Shown here piece after piece: positions 48,901 through 60,100 of a stretch of DNA of 64,000 bases. The position numbers and the translations under genes were made by a program. The notes beneath the pieces are model-generated. The model ran no database searches. It saw nothing but the letters and a program-made list of their open reading frames with translations, and was not told the origin of the DNA. Within the stretch, counting starts at the first letter, position 1, and every line of letters starts with the position of its first letter. Source of the stretch: Mesodorylaimus sp. YZB2_4 (lineage: Eukaryota > Nematoda > Enoplea > Dorylaimida > Dorylaimidae); the NCBI GenBank assembly GCA_030248295.1, contig JASANH010001166.1, forward strand, positions 62,001 through 126,000. Reading direction: 5' to 3'.

Positions 48901-51715
48901 ACCCACTTGATGGGTGTCGTCTCGTTTCACGCAGCCAAGGGCATCAATCAATCTGAGTGAATTCTAGTGCATGTCGACTACGAGAAAACGCCTTCGACAT
49001 GAACAAGTTTTTGCTTGAAGGCGTTGACATTTCTTAGCATACTGTACATGGAGACATAAGCATACCTACAGTATATAATGCAAGGTACGGCATCATATCT
49101 GAGCTTTATATAGAGAAGGCGAAAAGTAGATTCGGGTTACAATATAACGCTGAGGAAATGACCAGGGGGGGGCAAATTTTGTAGGTGATGTCTACACATG
49201 CCATATATGCACAATGATACTGTAAATCACTTTAATTTCGCGGTTCTGGACTTTTGCAAAATTTCGCGGATACAAATTTTCGCGGTTTCTGGCTGACCGT
49301 CAGTCATCAGTACTGGTTGTGCATATGATGAATCTCCCGCTGATACTCCAGACTGTGTGGGAATGTTCGATCTTTTTAAAGAACTCAATCAGCTCCCTTA
49401 TACCTGCTTTCCTGCGCGTACGAGCTTCCTTCATTAGATGCATGTAAGGGGCCGCCTGGATGGTGTAACGGTGAAAGGCGTGTGTGACAGTTTGCTTGGC
49501 TGACGATGAGCTGGAGACCATCAGCCTGGATTCAACTCTAGTCATCTGAGAACTTGGTCAAGTTCTCTCTGTGCCTTGCGCGCCTGTTGGTCGGTGACTC
49601 TCTCTTTATCCATTCGGTGTCCATGAACGAGGAGAGGTCTTATGGGGCGAGGGGTTCTCGACATTAGACCCCTCATGGGGCACGGGCTGGGTAGTTACCC
49701 CATGGGGAAGCCACTGACATCGCGGGAAAAGGGGGAGAAATTGTCTATCTCTCTGTAAGGCCAGGATGGGTCGAAAAAATTTAATGCGGAAGAAGCTTTG
49801 AATGGATACGCCTGAGCATTCAAAAGTAATTTTACTCACTGGTACTTGAAAGAAATTCTGAAGAAATAAAAAGAACTGTTAGCAACTTCCAAAAGTGGAT
49901 CTCAGGCTGTCACGGATCAAACCATTGCATGCTCAACGGGTTCTGGAGGCGTCCCAGATTCCCCATCCATCAGAATCCATCGTGGATCCACCAAAATCAC
50001 GTGGATCCGTTCCAATTCAGTTGGATAGCTTCTGGTCAGGTAGGTTGAGACAGACTGTTGTCAGTAGTACTGTTCAAGATGCTCGTCAGTGCATCACTCT
50101 ATTGATAATATGACTCATGTCCGCACTCTTTGATGAGGCGGTTTTAAACGTTTATGGAAACTGATTCGGGTTGCAGTTCAACTTAATGTTTCTAGCAGGT
50201 GGTTGAAAACAAGGTAAAAATGAACCTATGCTCTATCTGAAAATCCAAGTTTTCTACATAAAAATTTCGCGGAAGGAAACTTTCGCGGTACAGGCCATCC
50301 GCGAAATTAAAGTGATTTACAGTATATGTATACAGTCACATCACATTTAGAGAAACAAATGGGTACATCAGAAAATTATGAAATCTCGCGTGTTCGCTAG
50401 ATTTGATGAAGGCTTGAAGCCTAATCGAAAACGGTTACCCGCGACCATCACAGATTTACAACATTGATCCCAGCACAATCAAGTTTACAGTATGTATCAA
50501 ATGCTCTTTCTGCTGCTCGCGGGCTTTGCTGGTTTATGTCACATATAACTACTGCAGATATGCACCTGCCTCCTATTCCGCTCATCACTATCGCTCTCAT
50601 GACCCTGACAGGAAAATTGGAAAAGTACAAAGTATTTGTCCAATTTATCAAGGTTTTTAATTAATTGCTCAATAGTTAATATGTAGCTTCCCTTGGGTAG
50701 TGCGTGGCACCTGTGATGACAGAAAAGACGAGAAGGGACTATGCTCATTGAATTCCGAGTTCATGTTCATGTTTTACCACATCACCAAACGCTTATTCGC
50801 AGTTCTGTAGGGTGTGGTCGCTCATTTCGAATAGAGCATGGCAGCATGGTTGTCAAAATGAGTTGGAAAATTTAGTCTTCCACTTTCCTCGAATGGTCTC
50901 CCACGTCGGACCCTTGCGCACAATTTCCTGAGATATGAATACAGTATTATTTCAGCATACTACTGTATACACAGTGGCCGCCTGCCGGTCCATTGGAACC
51001 ATACCAGGACCTACTTACATGCAAGTGTGTTTCAGCTTGGCTTCTGTGGTGACGTTGAATACGACATTGAGCATATTCTTATCGAATGGAACACGTCTCA
51101 AACGTAAGCGTGTCACGCACGACACAAAATCCGTTTCTGGACATCCTGGACGCTCTTCCAAAGCAACAGCGCGATCTGAAAATACAAAAGCATGGAATGC
51201 CGGAATGGATCCACTGTCAGTGTGACTGGGAAATAAAATGTAGTGGTACGCTCGTGAGATGCTAGTTCGGAAGAACTAAATGTTGTCTGTGCTGGTGGAT
51301 GCCCTTCACCGAAGGGCATGCTACCGACTGCGAACAGGACCCTCAAATAAAGTAGGCAGATGCCCCACTATCCTACAGTAAATGTTCCAACATCTTCCCT
51401 CTCAAATATGCCCCCGGTGCTTCCCGATATATGAGTGATGGAATGATGCCATGTTTTGGTTAAGTGTGCTGGGTGTCAAACTGGCGCGGACTGAAAATTC
51501 TCTAGGTGCTCATTAGGCGAGTATGATCGAAGGGTCTTCGAGAACGTAAAAGCCCCTCAGTCGTGTCCTGCCTCGAATAAGACACCTCCTAGACGGTTCG
51601 ATACAATCAGCACCCGCGAAGGTCGGTTTCACAATCAGCCAGGACATATATACTTACCGAAAACGAGACAGCTGAAGATAATGATAGGCCAAAGGCAGCA
51701 AAACAACTTGTTCAT
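45948..51715 (-). CDS. Secreted Cys-rich protein, stalked, possible GPI anchor
   Basis: Five exons: 51715-51658 (signal peptide, MNKLFCCLWPIIIFSCLVF), 51175-51019, 48735-48605, 47671-47560, 46887-45948. Phases 1, 2, 1, 2 agree and sum to 466 codons with stop, about 465 residues. Residues about 20-215 form a helical, cysteine-rich ectodomain (for example KHTCMAYSDVLPCFRDRIIR, MVRFLCS, FLKHSNCIGRL, CMLRVWVSEQSMC, EFPIVC). This is followed by a Thr/Ser/Pro-rich stalk and a short hydrophobic end, KWWSVIFVVVYWHCNV, which may be a GPI signal. I do not recognise the domain for certain; it recalls invertebrate helical Cys-rich secreted domains such as the nematode T20D4.11-like (DUF19) type. A relic copy of its last exon lies at 40585-40755. 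Introns 2 and 3 are long and carry a DNA transposon at 49220-50322. Confidence 0.7.
49220..50322. mobile_element. Non-autonomous DNA transposon with 24-bp TIRs
   Basis: Perfect inverted ends, CTGTAAATCACTTTAATTTC plus GCGG at 49220-49243 and its reverse complement at 50299-50322, both flanked by TA (49218-49219 and 50323-50324). TA target duplication fits the Tc1/mariner or related group. Sub-terminal TTTCGCGG motifs recur at both ends. No transposase ORF, 1,103 bp. It sits in intron 2 of the Cys-rich gene. Confidence 0.85.
49451..49548 (+). repeat. tRNA-like insert inside the DNA transposon
   Basis: GCCGCCTGGATGGTGTAACG resembles an A-box region, and GGATTCAACTC about 70 bases later is a B-box-like sequence. 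It is not a foldable tRNA as I read it and is more likely the head of a SINE nested in the larger element. Confidence 0.4.
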
Positions 51716-52762
51716 GGTTCAGTGATTGCAGCTGACAATGTAAGATCCGAGGGAATACAGTGTCCAATGAACACACAAGGCAGTGTCCACAACTCCGCCT
51801 GTCTGCCTCGACCAAAGATCCTGAATTCTCTGAGCGATGTTGGCCGTCAGAATATCATTTTGAGCGCCCGCAAACGAAGCTCGAGCCTACTCAAAAATGA
51901 GTAAGATGAGAAAAATTCCGAAAGCGTCGTATCCTGTTTAAGAATCGCTCAAGTCTTGGTCATCAACTTTTAAAATCTACAAATTCGCATTAACTCGAAC
52001 TTTCGCACAGTAAAAACGAAAAATAGGACAAGCACTGCGGCTGGCACCTATGAGCTTTGTACAATACACGAACGGGACAATGGTGCTGGGTTGGAGACGG
52101 GGCGAGGGTGAAGGAGTTACCGACTCGAACGAGCCTCCAGCCGTCTGGTCAATTGGTACTGTGTGTGTTGGATGTATGCGCAGCGAAAGATCAACAAGAA
52201 ACTGGTCATTGAATAAATGACAATCCCCGAAGTTTGCTGACTGTCGCACATCAACAGCGGCTGTCGCTTAGAAAGCGTGTTTAAAGCTGAGAGTTTGAGT
52301 AACGGTTCTTGAGAAGATAAGGCGCTCAACGTGTTGCTGGAATTGAGGACAGTGGGCTACCAAGGGGAGCAGATACACTGCGCGTGTGGATAACTACCCT
52401 ACCCGGCAGTGTGGGCTGGAATGCTGTGGGACTGCTAAACATTCTGTGTGCACAGGACAGGGACCTACGCAAGAAATGCTCGAGGACCATACCATGCACA
52501 AAGACAAGAAGAGCATTGTTTGATGCATAAAAGCGATCGTATCGAAAAAGTTTTAACACAGGTACAGGTTTGCAGAATTGCTAAATGAAGGTGCGAACAA
52601 AGATGGGGCATCGAAAGTTCGAAATTACTGAAGACCGTGGGAAGTTTCAGCTGCGATACCTGCTAATATACTGTAACCAATGTAGGAAAAATTTCTTTAT
52701 CAAATTTTCTGGGGGCTGCGTCCGTTTTACCTCTAGCCGGCCTGCAGTCGATCCTTGTAAAC

Positions 52763-53075
52763 AAGGCTGTGCAGGGGCCGGCGCTCACAGCAGCGTCCCT
52801 CGGTGCGTCTCCACTAGGAGCTTCCACATAAGGGCATCCTGGACTGGACATCGATGGCGGGTGGGCTGTGAACCATGTCAGTGTTGAATAGACGAGACTG
52901 TCCGCTCGTTTTACTTCTGTCTCTCTACTCGGAGTACATCGACAGTAACGGATGAGTCACCCACGGCAAGGTCAGCGAGGTTTGCGGTTGGTAGACTGAA
53001 TCCTGGACGAACTAAGCAGCTCGCTACCAAGCAATTCGCACAGACGAGTACCGAACCGCTGCATCACCGTGGGCC
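52763..53075 (-). repeat. SINE-like family A, diverged copy
   Basis: Retains GCGTCTCCACTAGGAGCTTC, GAGACTGTCCGCTCGTTTTA and the GGCAAGGTCAGCGAGG region of the 23328-23672 copy, with a degraded B box. It ends with CATCACCGTGGGCC in place of CCACCGCGGCC. Confidence 0.65.
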
Positions 53076-53327
53076 TTATCATAAGGTGAAATTTTTAAAT
53101 ACTGTATTTTTCGTCTATCACTACCTTCCATGGAATGAGCAGATAGATAAGTAGCCGCTTGAAAAGAAACCCAGGTAGGCAGTATCAAAGTGTGCAAGAG
53201 TCCAGATCCAAACCTCCTTTTTTGAAGAGTAGTGAAACACAACTAAGATTGGTGGTAACCGTAGCAATCTCCCTTGGCTGGGAAACTTCACCCCCTCGAG
53301 TTGATGTTTCCCTTCCTTCTGTAACCA

Positions 53328-53520
53328 AATCTGGCAGGCGTAGGAGGGAGGCAGTCGACCGAAGTCGGCGGGACAGAAGCCCCGACTGGATTACGCAAGT
53401 CTAGCGACTGTACCTGCGGCTGAAACATCAACCCGAGGGGTTGACGTCTCCCAGCCAGGGGAGAGTATCGATTACTCTCTCCCACTCGCCATGCATACCT
53501 ACTAGGCGGGGGGTTACACT
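53328..53520 (+). repeat. Dispersed repeat family B, copy 4
   Basis: Best preserved copy: CTGGCAGGCGTAGGAGGGAG, ACCGAAGTCGGCGGGACAGA, CTGCGGCTGAAACATCAACC, ACTCTCTCCCACTCGCCATG and a terminal GGCGGGGGGTTACA. It follows shortly after the family A copy, as at 14104-14580, so the two families may tend to occur together. Confidence 0.75.
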
Positions 53521-54197
53521 TCAGCCAGTTGACTTCGATCGGCCGCACTCTCTCCTGCACCTCTCAGGCTAATTTACACCCTCCGTCGAAAGCACCAATG
53601 CACGATGACACGTGATCCGAAAAACCTTAGCTTAATGGAGCCATCAGAAGCGTGCTGGCGGCCAGCGCGAAAAACAACCAAAGATAAGGCAAATGGGACG
53701 ACAAACAGTTTCTACAGCCAACTTGTGCGTGCACCCCCCAAAATTGAGCACAGTGTTAGCAATGCGGGTTCATTGTCGATCCTTTTGCACTTGACAGGAC
53801 TTGACGTCGTCGTTCACTCCTGAGAGCTTCATCGGGCCTTACAACACGCAGAAGGTGTTGAGCATAAACCGAACTCGTTTCCTTGCGTCACTTGGGATTG
53901 AGAATTAGAGAAGCGGGTGGTTCAGATTTGTCATTTTTTGCTGTCAAGAAAGCTTTCAAGAGCCTAGTTTGTGGAACGTCTTGAAAAGTTGTTCTTCGAG
54001 TGACTCCGACACTAGAAGCCAGCTGTTGCGATTTAGTGTGGCACAATTTTTTTTAAAGAAAATTTCGTTTGTTTAGTGAGATTTTGATCGTGAGTCGAAG
54101 AGGCAGAGCGGAAATAAATTTGAGACGCCTTTCTCCGAGCTATTAGGCACGTAAGAATTTGTGGAATTCTATTATTGTGGATTTACGATATTGTCCA

Positions 54198-57100
54198 ATG
54201 GATATCGGCCAAACGAAGAAAGTTGGTCTGAAAGATGAGAACAGCGCCAGTTTATCCAATCCCAGCGAAATATCAGGTTAGCAGACACGGATGTGTCAAT
54301 ATATTGTTCGGAGTGTGGTGTAATTTCATTCCGTAATCCTCATTTGTTGCCCTGGGAATATAGGATTTTAAAGTGATCAGACCAAAGAACGTGAGGGGCC
54401 TCACAGGATTTCGAACATGTCCGGCGTGCACGTTCATGTAAAAAATATCAGGGCTCCGTAGGCATGGCCTCTAGTGATAGGCGTTTCTGTTAATGATAGC
54501 AAAAAATGGTAAGAAAGGGCAAATTCAGGGAGTGACTCATCAGGGAAAACCAATCTATGACGCAGGTACGCTCAATGCATCCACTCTCCTACGCCACCCC
54601 TAGGGGCCACGGGATTTCAAAGGGGTCTCATACTCATATTTATCCCTAAGGATATGGACGAGGGGAGGACATGAGACTCCAAGTGTTCGACGGAGGATAG
54701 GTGGTAGTGGGAAAAGGAGTCAGAGGTAGACGGGAAGCTTGCAATACTTGTAGACGGCACAACTGGGATATAAGTCAGGATGTAGGGTGTATTGTAGCTT
54801 GTGCTGGTGTAAGCAGAAAAAAGGGCTCAATACGGTTTTAAAAACGCAATATTCCTGTTTATATAGATATCCATATCTGTATCTAATCGATATCAAAATC
54901 GAAATCATATCCGTATTCATACTATATTTTTTTACCTATATCGATAAAATGATATGGATTTTTAAAGCTATACTAGCACGGGGGTAACCTTGAAGAAGGT
55001 GAGAGTGCTGTGATATGTGGTCCCCATGTAAAATAAGGTTGGCATAATTCATTTTGCTCAGATCCGTATCTATTTTAAAAAATGCGAAAATCGAAATTTC
55101 GGAGAAAGTTGAATTGCACGCACTTCGCGCGCTTTTGCCTGTGATGCGCAGGACAGCAGAGTAATGTAACCGCAACAATTTTTAATAATTGGTGAAAAAT
55201 GGGTTGGAGCTTTTTTCTTAGTTTCTTCGAGATTTTACAACGTATTTTATCTTATGGGTGATTTCTTAAAGAAGATAGCGCTTTCGCGGAATAGTTGACC
55301 CAACGTATTTTATCACTTTATCTAGATATCTCAACAACTGGCTATTATTATGTAAAATCGTTTTGTAGGATCATTGGTTGATATTTACGGCATGCTTGCA
55401 TCGAGTATTATCAAAATCGATCGCGCAGTTCTCAAATTGCACTCAGAGAACCTCAATAAATGCATAAAAACTATATAATTTTAATTGAAACATGAATTGA
55501 ACATGAGTAATATCTACTGTATCCTCTAGCACCCGCATCTTACAGCTGCAACTTGATGATACCGACGTTGTACTGTACAGTAGCTGCCCTTGCCCCTAAA
55601 AATATATCATTTTCTGATCATATTTTAATTACTCTTGCCGAAGCACATAAATGCGCACTCAAAACAGCAATTAACGTTACTATGATGAGCATGATCTGAT
55701 CTGAGCATCACTTGGCCATGTTTTACCACCGTATGTATTGCCAAACGGGGCATGGGCAGTCGAGGGCAAGGGATGAATCGCACCAACTCATGCTAATATG
55801 CCTTGATGTATGTGTACTGCTGCTTTATATATATATATTATGCAATATACATTTGGCGCAAATGTCTCGCCACAAGTCACAGAAAGTGAGTATGCCATGA
55901 CCTGAACCTAGCCAGACCCTGCCTGCACATGCGATCAAGTAGTGATGGAGAGAGAGAGCGGGCACAACGCAACTTGCGTAGATTGTCAGAAAAACACAGA
56001 CTGCATAGAATTCCGATTAAACTTTGTTTGTACAAGAAAATGTTTTTATTAGATAGATCGAATGTGATTCATTCCCGACTTTATACAGAAAATAAAAGCA
56101 CAGAAATGCCGTGCTGCAAAGGTCCTCAGCAAAAATGCTTTCTATAGGTAGGTTTGTGATTTAGTCTTAACATTTTTAAATAGGTGTATTCGCCCTTACA
56201 AACCCCACATCAAGCTAGTGGACCTGATATACCTGCATGTCAATTGAAGCAGCGAGTCTGCGAGTGATATTTCTTGCTTGAAGGGGTTCTTGAAAATTAA
56301 TAAGACATGGAAAAAAGTAAGTTTGGGAGCAACTTAGATTCTATTGGTCTTGAAATACCTCGATTAATTTTATAATATTCTTCATAGTGTGCGTGGAAGT
56401 CCCTGTAGAGGATAAAATCGTGTATTTCTAATATCAGTTTGTCTTGCAGAGGACAGTCCATTTTTGCGAAAACCTGAGCTTGACGATGTTCCGAAAGATA
56501 AGTAAGTGTTATTGGGCGGGTTGTGGGAAATATCTACTTACGTCAGTTGCTTTAGATACAATCTGGTATATTTGATTTTTCTGCTGCATGGACTTGGCGT
56601 TTTAATGCCGTGGAACATGTTCACGACTGCAGATGCAGTAAGTACATTGTGATCGAGGAGGGGGTAGAAATAACTCTTCATGCTGTGAAGACTTCTGATC
56701 ACTTGATCACGGCTGTACGGCTGCATCGAAACTGCATTTCCTATTAGAGGATGACAAAATGAAGTGACTTTTTCGCAAGTCCTAAAATAGAGTAGAGCAT
56801 TATCAAAATTAGACCGCCAAGACTCAAATTCAATTTTCCTTTTGTCCTTTACCAAGTGATGAATGTCTTCAAACACACATAATTGTTCAGGGAGCTTCCA
56901 TGCCTCAGAACTCAGAACTTTTCAAAACTTGACCAAGACATCCAACCAATATGAGACGACGGAGAAGAGGGGTTCGAGTCTGGGGAGGGAGCCTGAGAAG
57001 CGGCTACCACTTCCAAGGAGAGAGTGAATTTCAGAGCACTTAGAAGTGAAGCATTTAGAGCATTTCGTTTCATCAACATAAAACGTTTTGTGGGGCCTCT

Positions 57101-60100
57101 TTTTCACTTGGCCCGATCGGTACCGATTTTTCCGTTGGTGGCGGCTCAATGATTTCCAACGAGCGGCCACTCCTAGTGACCATACGGATCAGGCAATGTA
57201 TGCATGTTAATGTATGACCAGTACAACAGCGCCCGCTCAAGTCAGTGAGTGCACCGAAGTCGTCTACCACGCTTGGGTACATAAGGTTTGACTAGGGCCA
57301 GACGGGGGACCTATTCGAAGGGGGCACATTTGACAGAGACTAGTTTGCACGTTGGGTATCAGTGCTTTTGTGAGCCTTGCTTTGGTAATTTTTGTAACTC
57401 ACGAATCGAAATCCTGGAAAAATGCTGCATGTTAGATTCGGCAGAAGGATCTTCGACTTCAACATCGCGAAGCGTCGAAACTGTAGGTTGCCTGAGCCTC
57501 TACGGCCTGGGCTGCTGGACTTGACTAGGGCCCCGGAGGCATATTCGAGGGGAATGCCTAGAACTAATACGGTTTGATGAGGTCACACAACTTTGGTGCA
57601 GAAAGGAGTCTGCCCTCTACTTCGACTGGCTGGGTCCGTTTTCCTGAAGGCAGTGACGGGTGGAGCTATAGCACCACGCCAAAATCCCAGGGCGGCTTAC
57701 CAAGTCTTCATGCTTTGTACATGGCTGAAACGTCACCCTGACGAGTCACGCTCCAAGCTGCCGGCTCCGTGCAGAGTATTGATTTCCAGTCCTAATGAGG
57801 ATAGGAAGGCAGCCTTTTCATCGTCAGTTCGATTGGCTTACTGTCACTTGATTCAAATGACCACTAGCTAATAACTACTCATTCATAAGCGATTATGTCT
57901 ATGTATATTGCATTAACCCTTATCGTTAGTTGGTCCGACTGTTTGCAGCATTAATTAGCAACTGCACGATGCCTGTGCCAGAAGATAGTTTTTCCTTTTG
58001 TACGATTTATGTTACAGTTGGAGTTTTCGTGCACTTTTTTGGGGTTTTTGGGCCGCCATTTGAGAACCACCACAGATTTTGATAATTTTTGGTACTGGCA
58101 TGCCCTACCTATCAACCTATAATCCTACAAAACGATTTTGCATAAAAGTGGCCGGTTGTCGAGATATGCAGATAAAACCATTGCGCCCTGCGTTATAAGA
58201 TACGTTGGGTTCGGCGTTGGGGACCCAAGAGTTCAACCAACTACGGGTTAAAGCTTGTACAGCAAGCAGCTGGCATGGTATGGGCACTGAGTTATACACA
58301 ACAATAAGATAACACGTAACAGTTTATCCGATGCCTTTAGTTGGTCCAACTGTTTGCGGCGTCAAGTTGCAAGTGTAGCCTGTCATAGAGGATAGCTCTT
58401 CCTTTTGTACGATTCATGTTACAATATTGAAGTTATTTTTGTTTCCATGTTTGTTTGAGTTTTAGGGGCGCCATTTGAGAACCGCGCGACAGATTTCGAT
58501 AATTTGTAGTACTAGCATGTCCTATCTGTCAACCTATGATCCTACATAACGATTTTGCATAATAATGGCCGATTGCGGAGAAATGCAGATAAAACTATTT
58601 AGCCCTGTGTTATAAAATACATTTGGTCTGTGGACCTGAGGATTAAGTACAGAGCCGCATAACCTACCTGGAATATTTTTCCAGCCATATACCTTTCAGA
58701 AATGAAACATTATACAGCATGCCGTCACTTTTCAGTTTCAATAAGCTGGATTTGCTTTTGCTGCGGCGAATCTCAATCTGCCGCATGAATGACATGTGTA
58801 GCCTACATTATGTCCTTGGGAATATGCACGTCTTAGAACTCTGCAGTTTTTATATCGCGGCACGCGTGCAGTCCTTTTAAAATTACTGTAATTGTTTTTA
58901 GCGTTCGTTCGGGATCACTTTTTTCGGGATCGGGATCGGGATTCGCTCAATCCCGGCCTGGATCGGGATTTTTAAAGTGTTATTTTTTCACTTTTAATTC
59001 GATGTAGGTAATCTACAGCCCGCCCCAAGTAGCCAGCAAATATAGAGCTAAAAACTTTTGTGCGCAATATTCATCATGGCATTCAAAATCAGGCAAGCCA
59101 AAAGACCTAGAATTAGTCACCAATTAGCAAACAAATCCCTCACTTCCTCTTTACCAGTTCAATCATCCACCAAAGTTTTTCCAGCTTACCCTTCTGGAAC
59201 ACTCCCTTCCCGATCCCTTCCTCTCCCCTTACCCTTCTTCACACATCTCCACAACATTCAATCCCGACCATTTTTTATCGGGATCCCGAACGAACGCTAA
59301 TTGTTTTCTGTGATTAAAATTTTTCCATGCCAAGCCGAGCCTTTTCTTTACAGTATTTTCGAGAAGTCAAACTGGACGGATCGATGTATGGGCGAGATTT
59401 TCAGTCTTATCTCGGCGTTAGCTCGCAATTTCCAAACCTGCTTTTTGCATTTATAAATTTATTCGCCCAGCTCAAGTAAGGCTTCTTTCCTAATTTGAAT
59501 TCAACGGTGCTGTATCGACTGCCACTTTGATATGGCCAATTTTCAGAGGCAGTTTGACGGCTCGAGTTCTGGTCAGTCTGTCGTGTATGCTCCTCATATT
59601 CTTATTGACCACTATTCTGGCCGCAGTCGACACCGAAGGATGTAATGATGCCACGCATCCCGACATAACCTGACTCATTTATGGTTTTTTTCTTGCTATT
59701 TAGACGAAGCCACATTTTTCGCGATCACCATGACGTCTGTGGTCTTGATAAACTGCGCAGTAGGCGTTTATCAAAATTCCTGTTTTGGTTTGGCTGCCGA
59801 TTTGCCGATGAAATACGGGAATGCCTTGTTGATTGGGAATAACATCAGTGGAACAGCCGTCGCCATTGTTGGATTGATCACCATGTCTTGTAAGTGCATG
59901 TGGGGGGATGTCAGTCCAGGTCAAACACGCCCCAGTGTATCTGAGACTCCTGCATCAGGATCATAGGCCCCTTAAAATATGACTGTACTCTGTATGGAAA
60001 ACTAATTTCTTCGGGTGGTACGCTTGGATATTGATTCAAGTGCAGTTCTGGCAGGACATATGAATCAGCCTGTAACGCTTTGATTTTATATATAATTTTA

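Larger units (their letters stand above)
51716..54197. other. Intergenic region with SINE-like copies
   Basis: Between the divergent Cys-rich gene (minus) and the transporter (plus). It contains family A (52763-53075) and family B (53328-53520) repeats and no recognised gene. Both promoters must lie here. Confidence 0.5.

Noticed and set aside
56922..57282. Minus-strand Lys/Arg and Cys-containing ORFs
   Set aside because: No recognisable domain, no partner exon, and located in a transporter intron.
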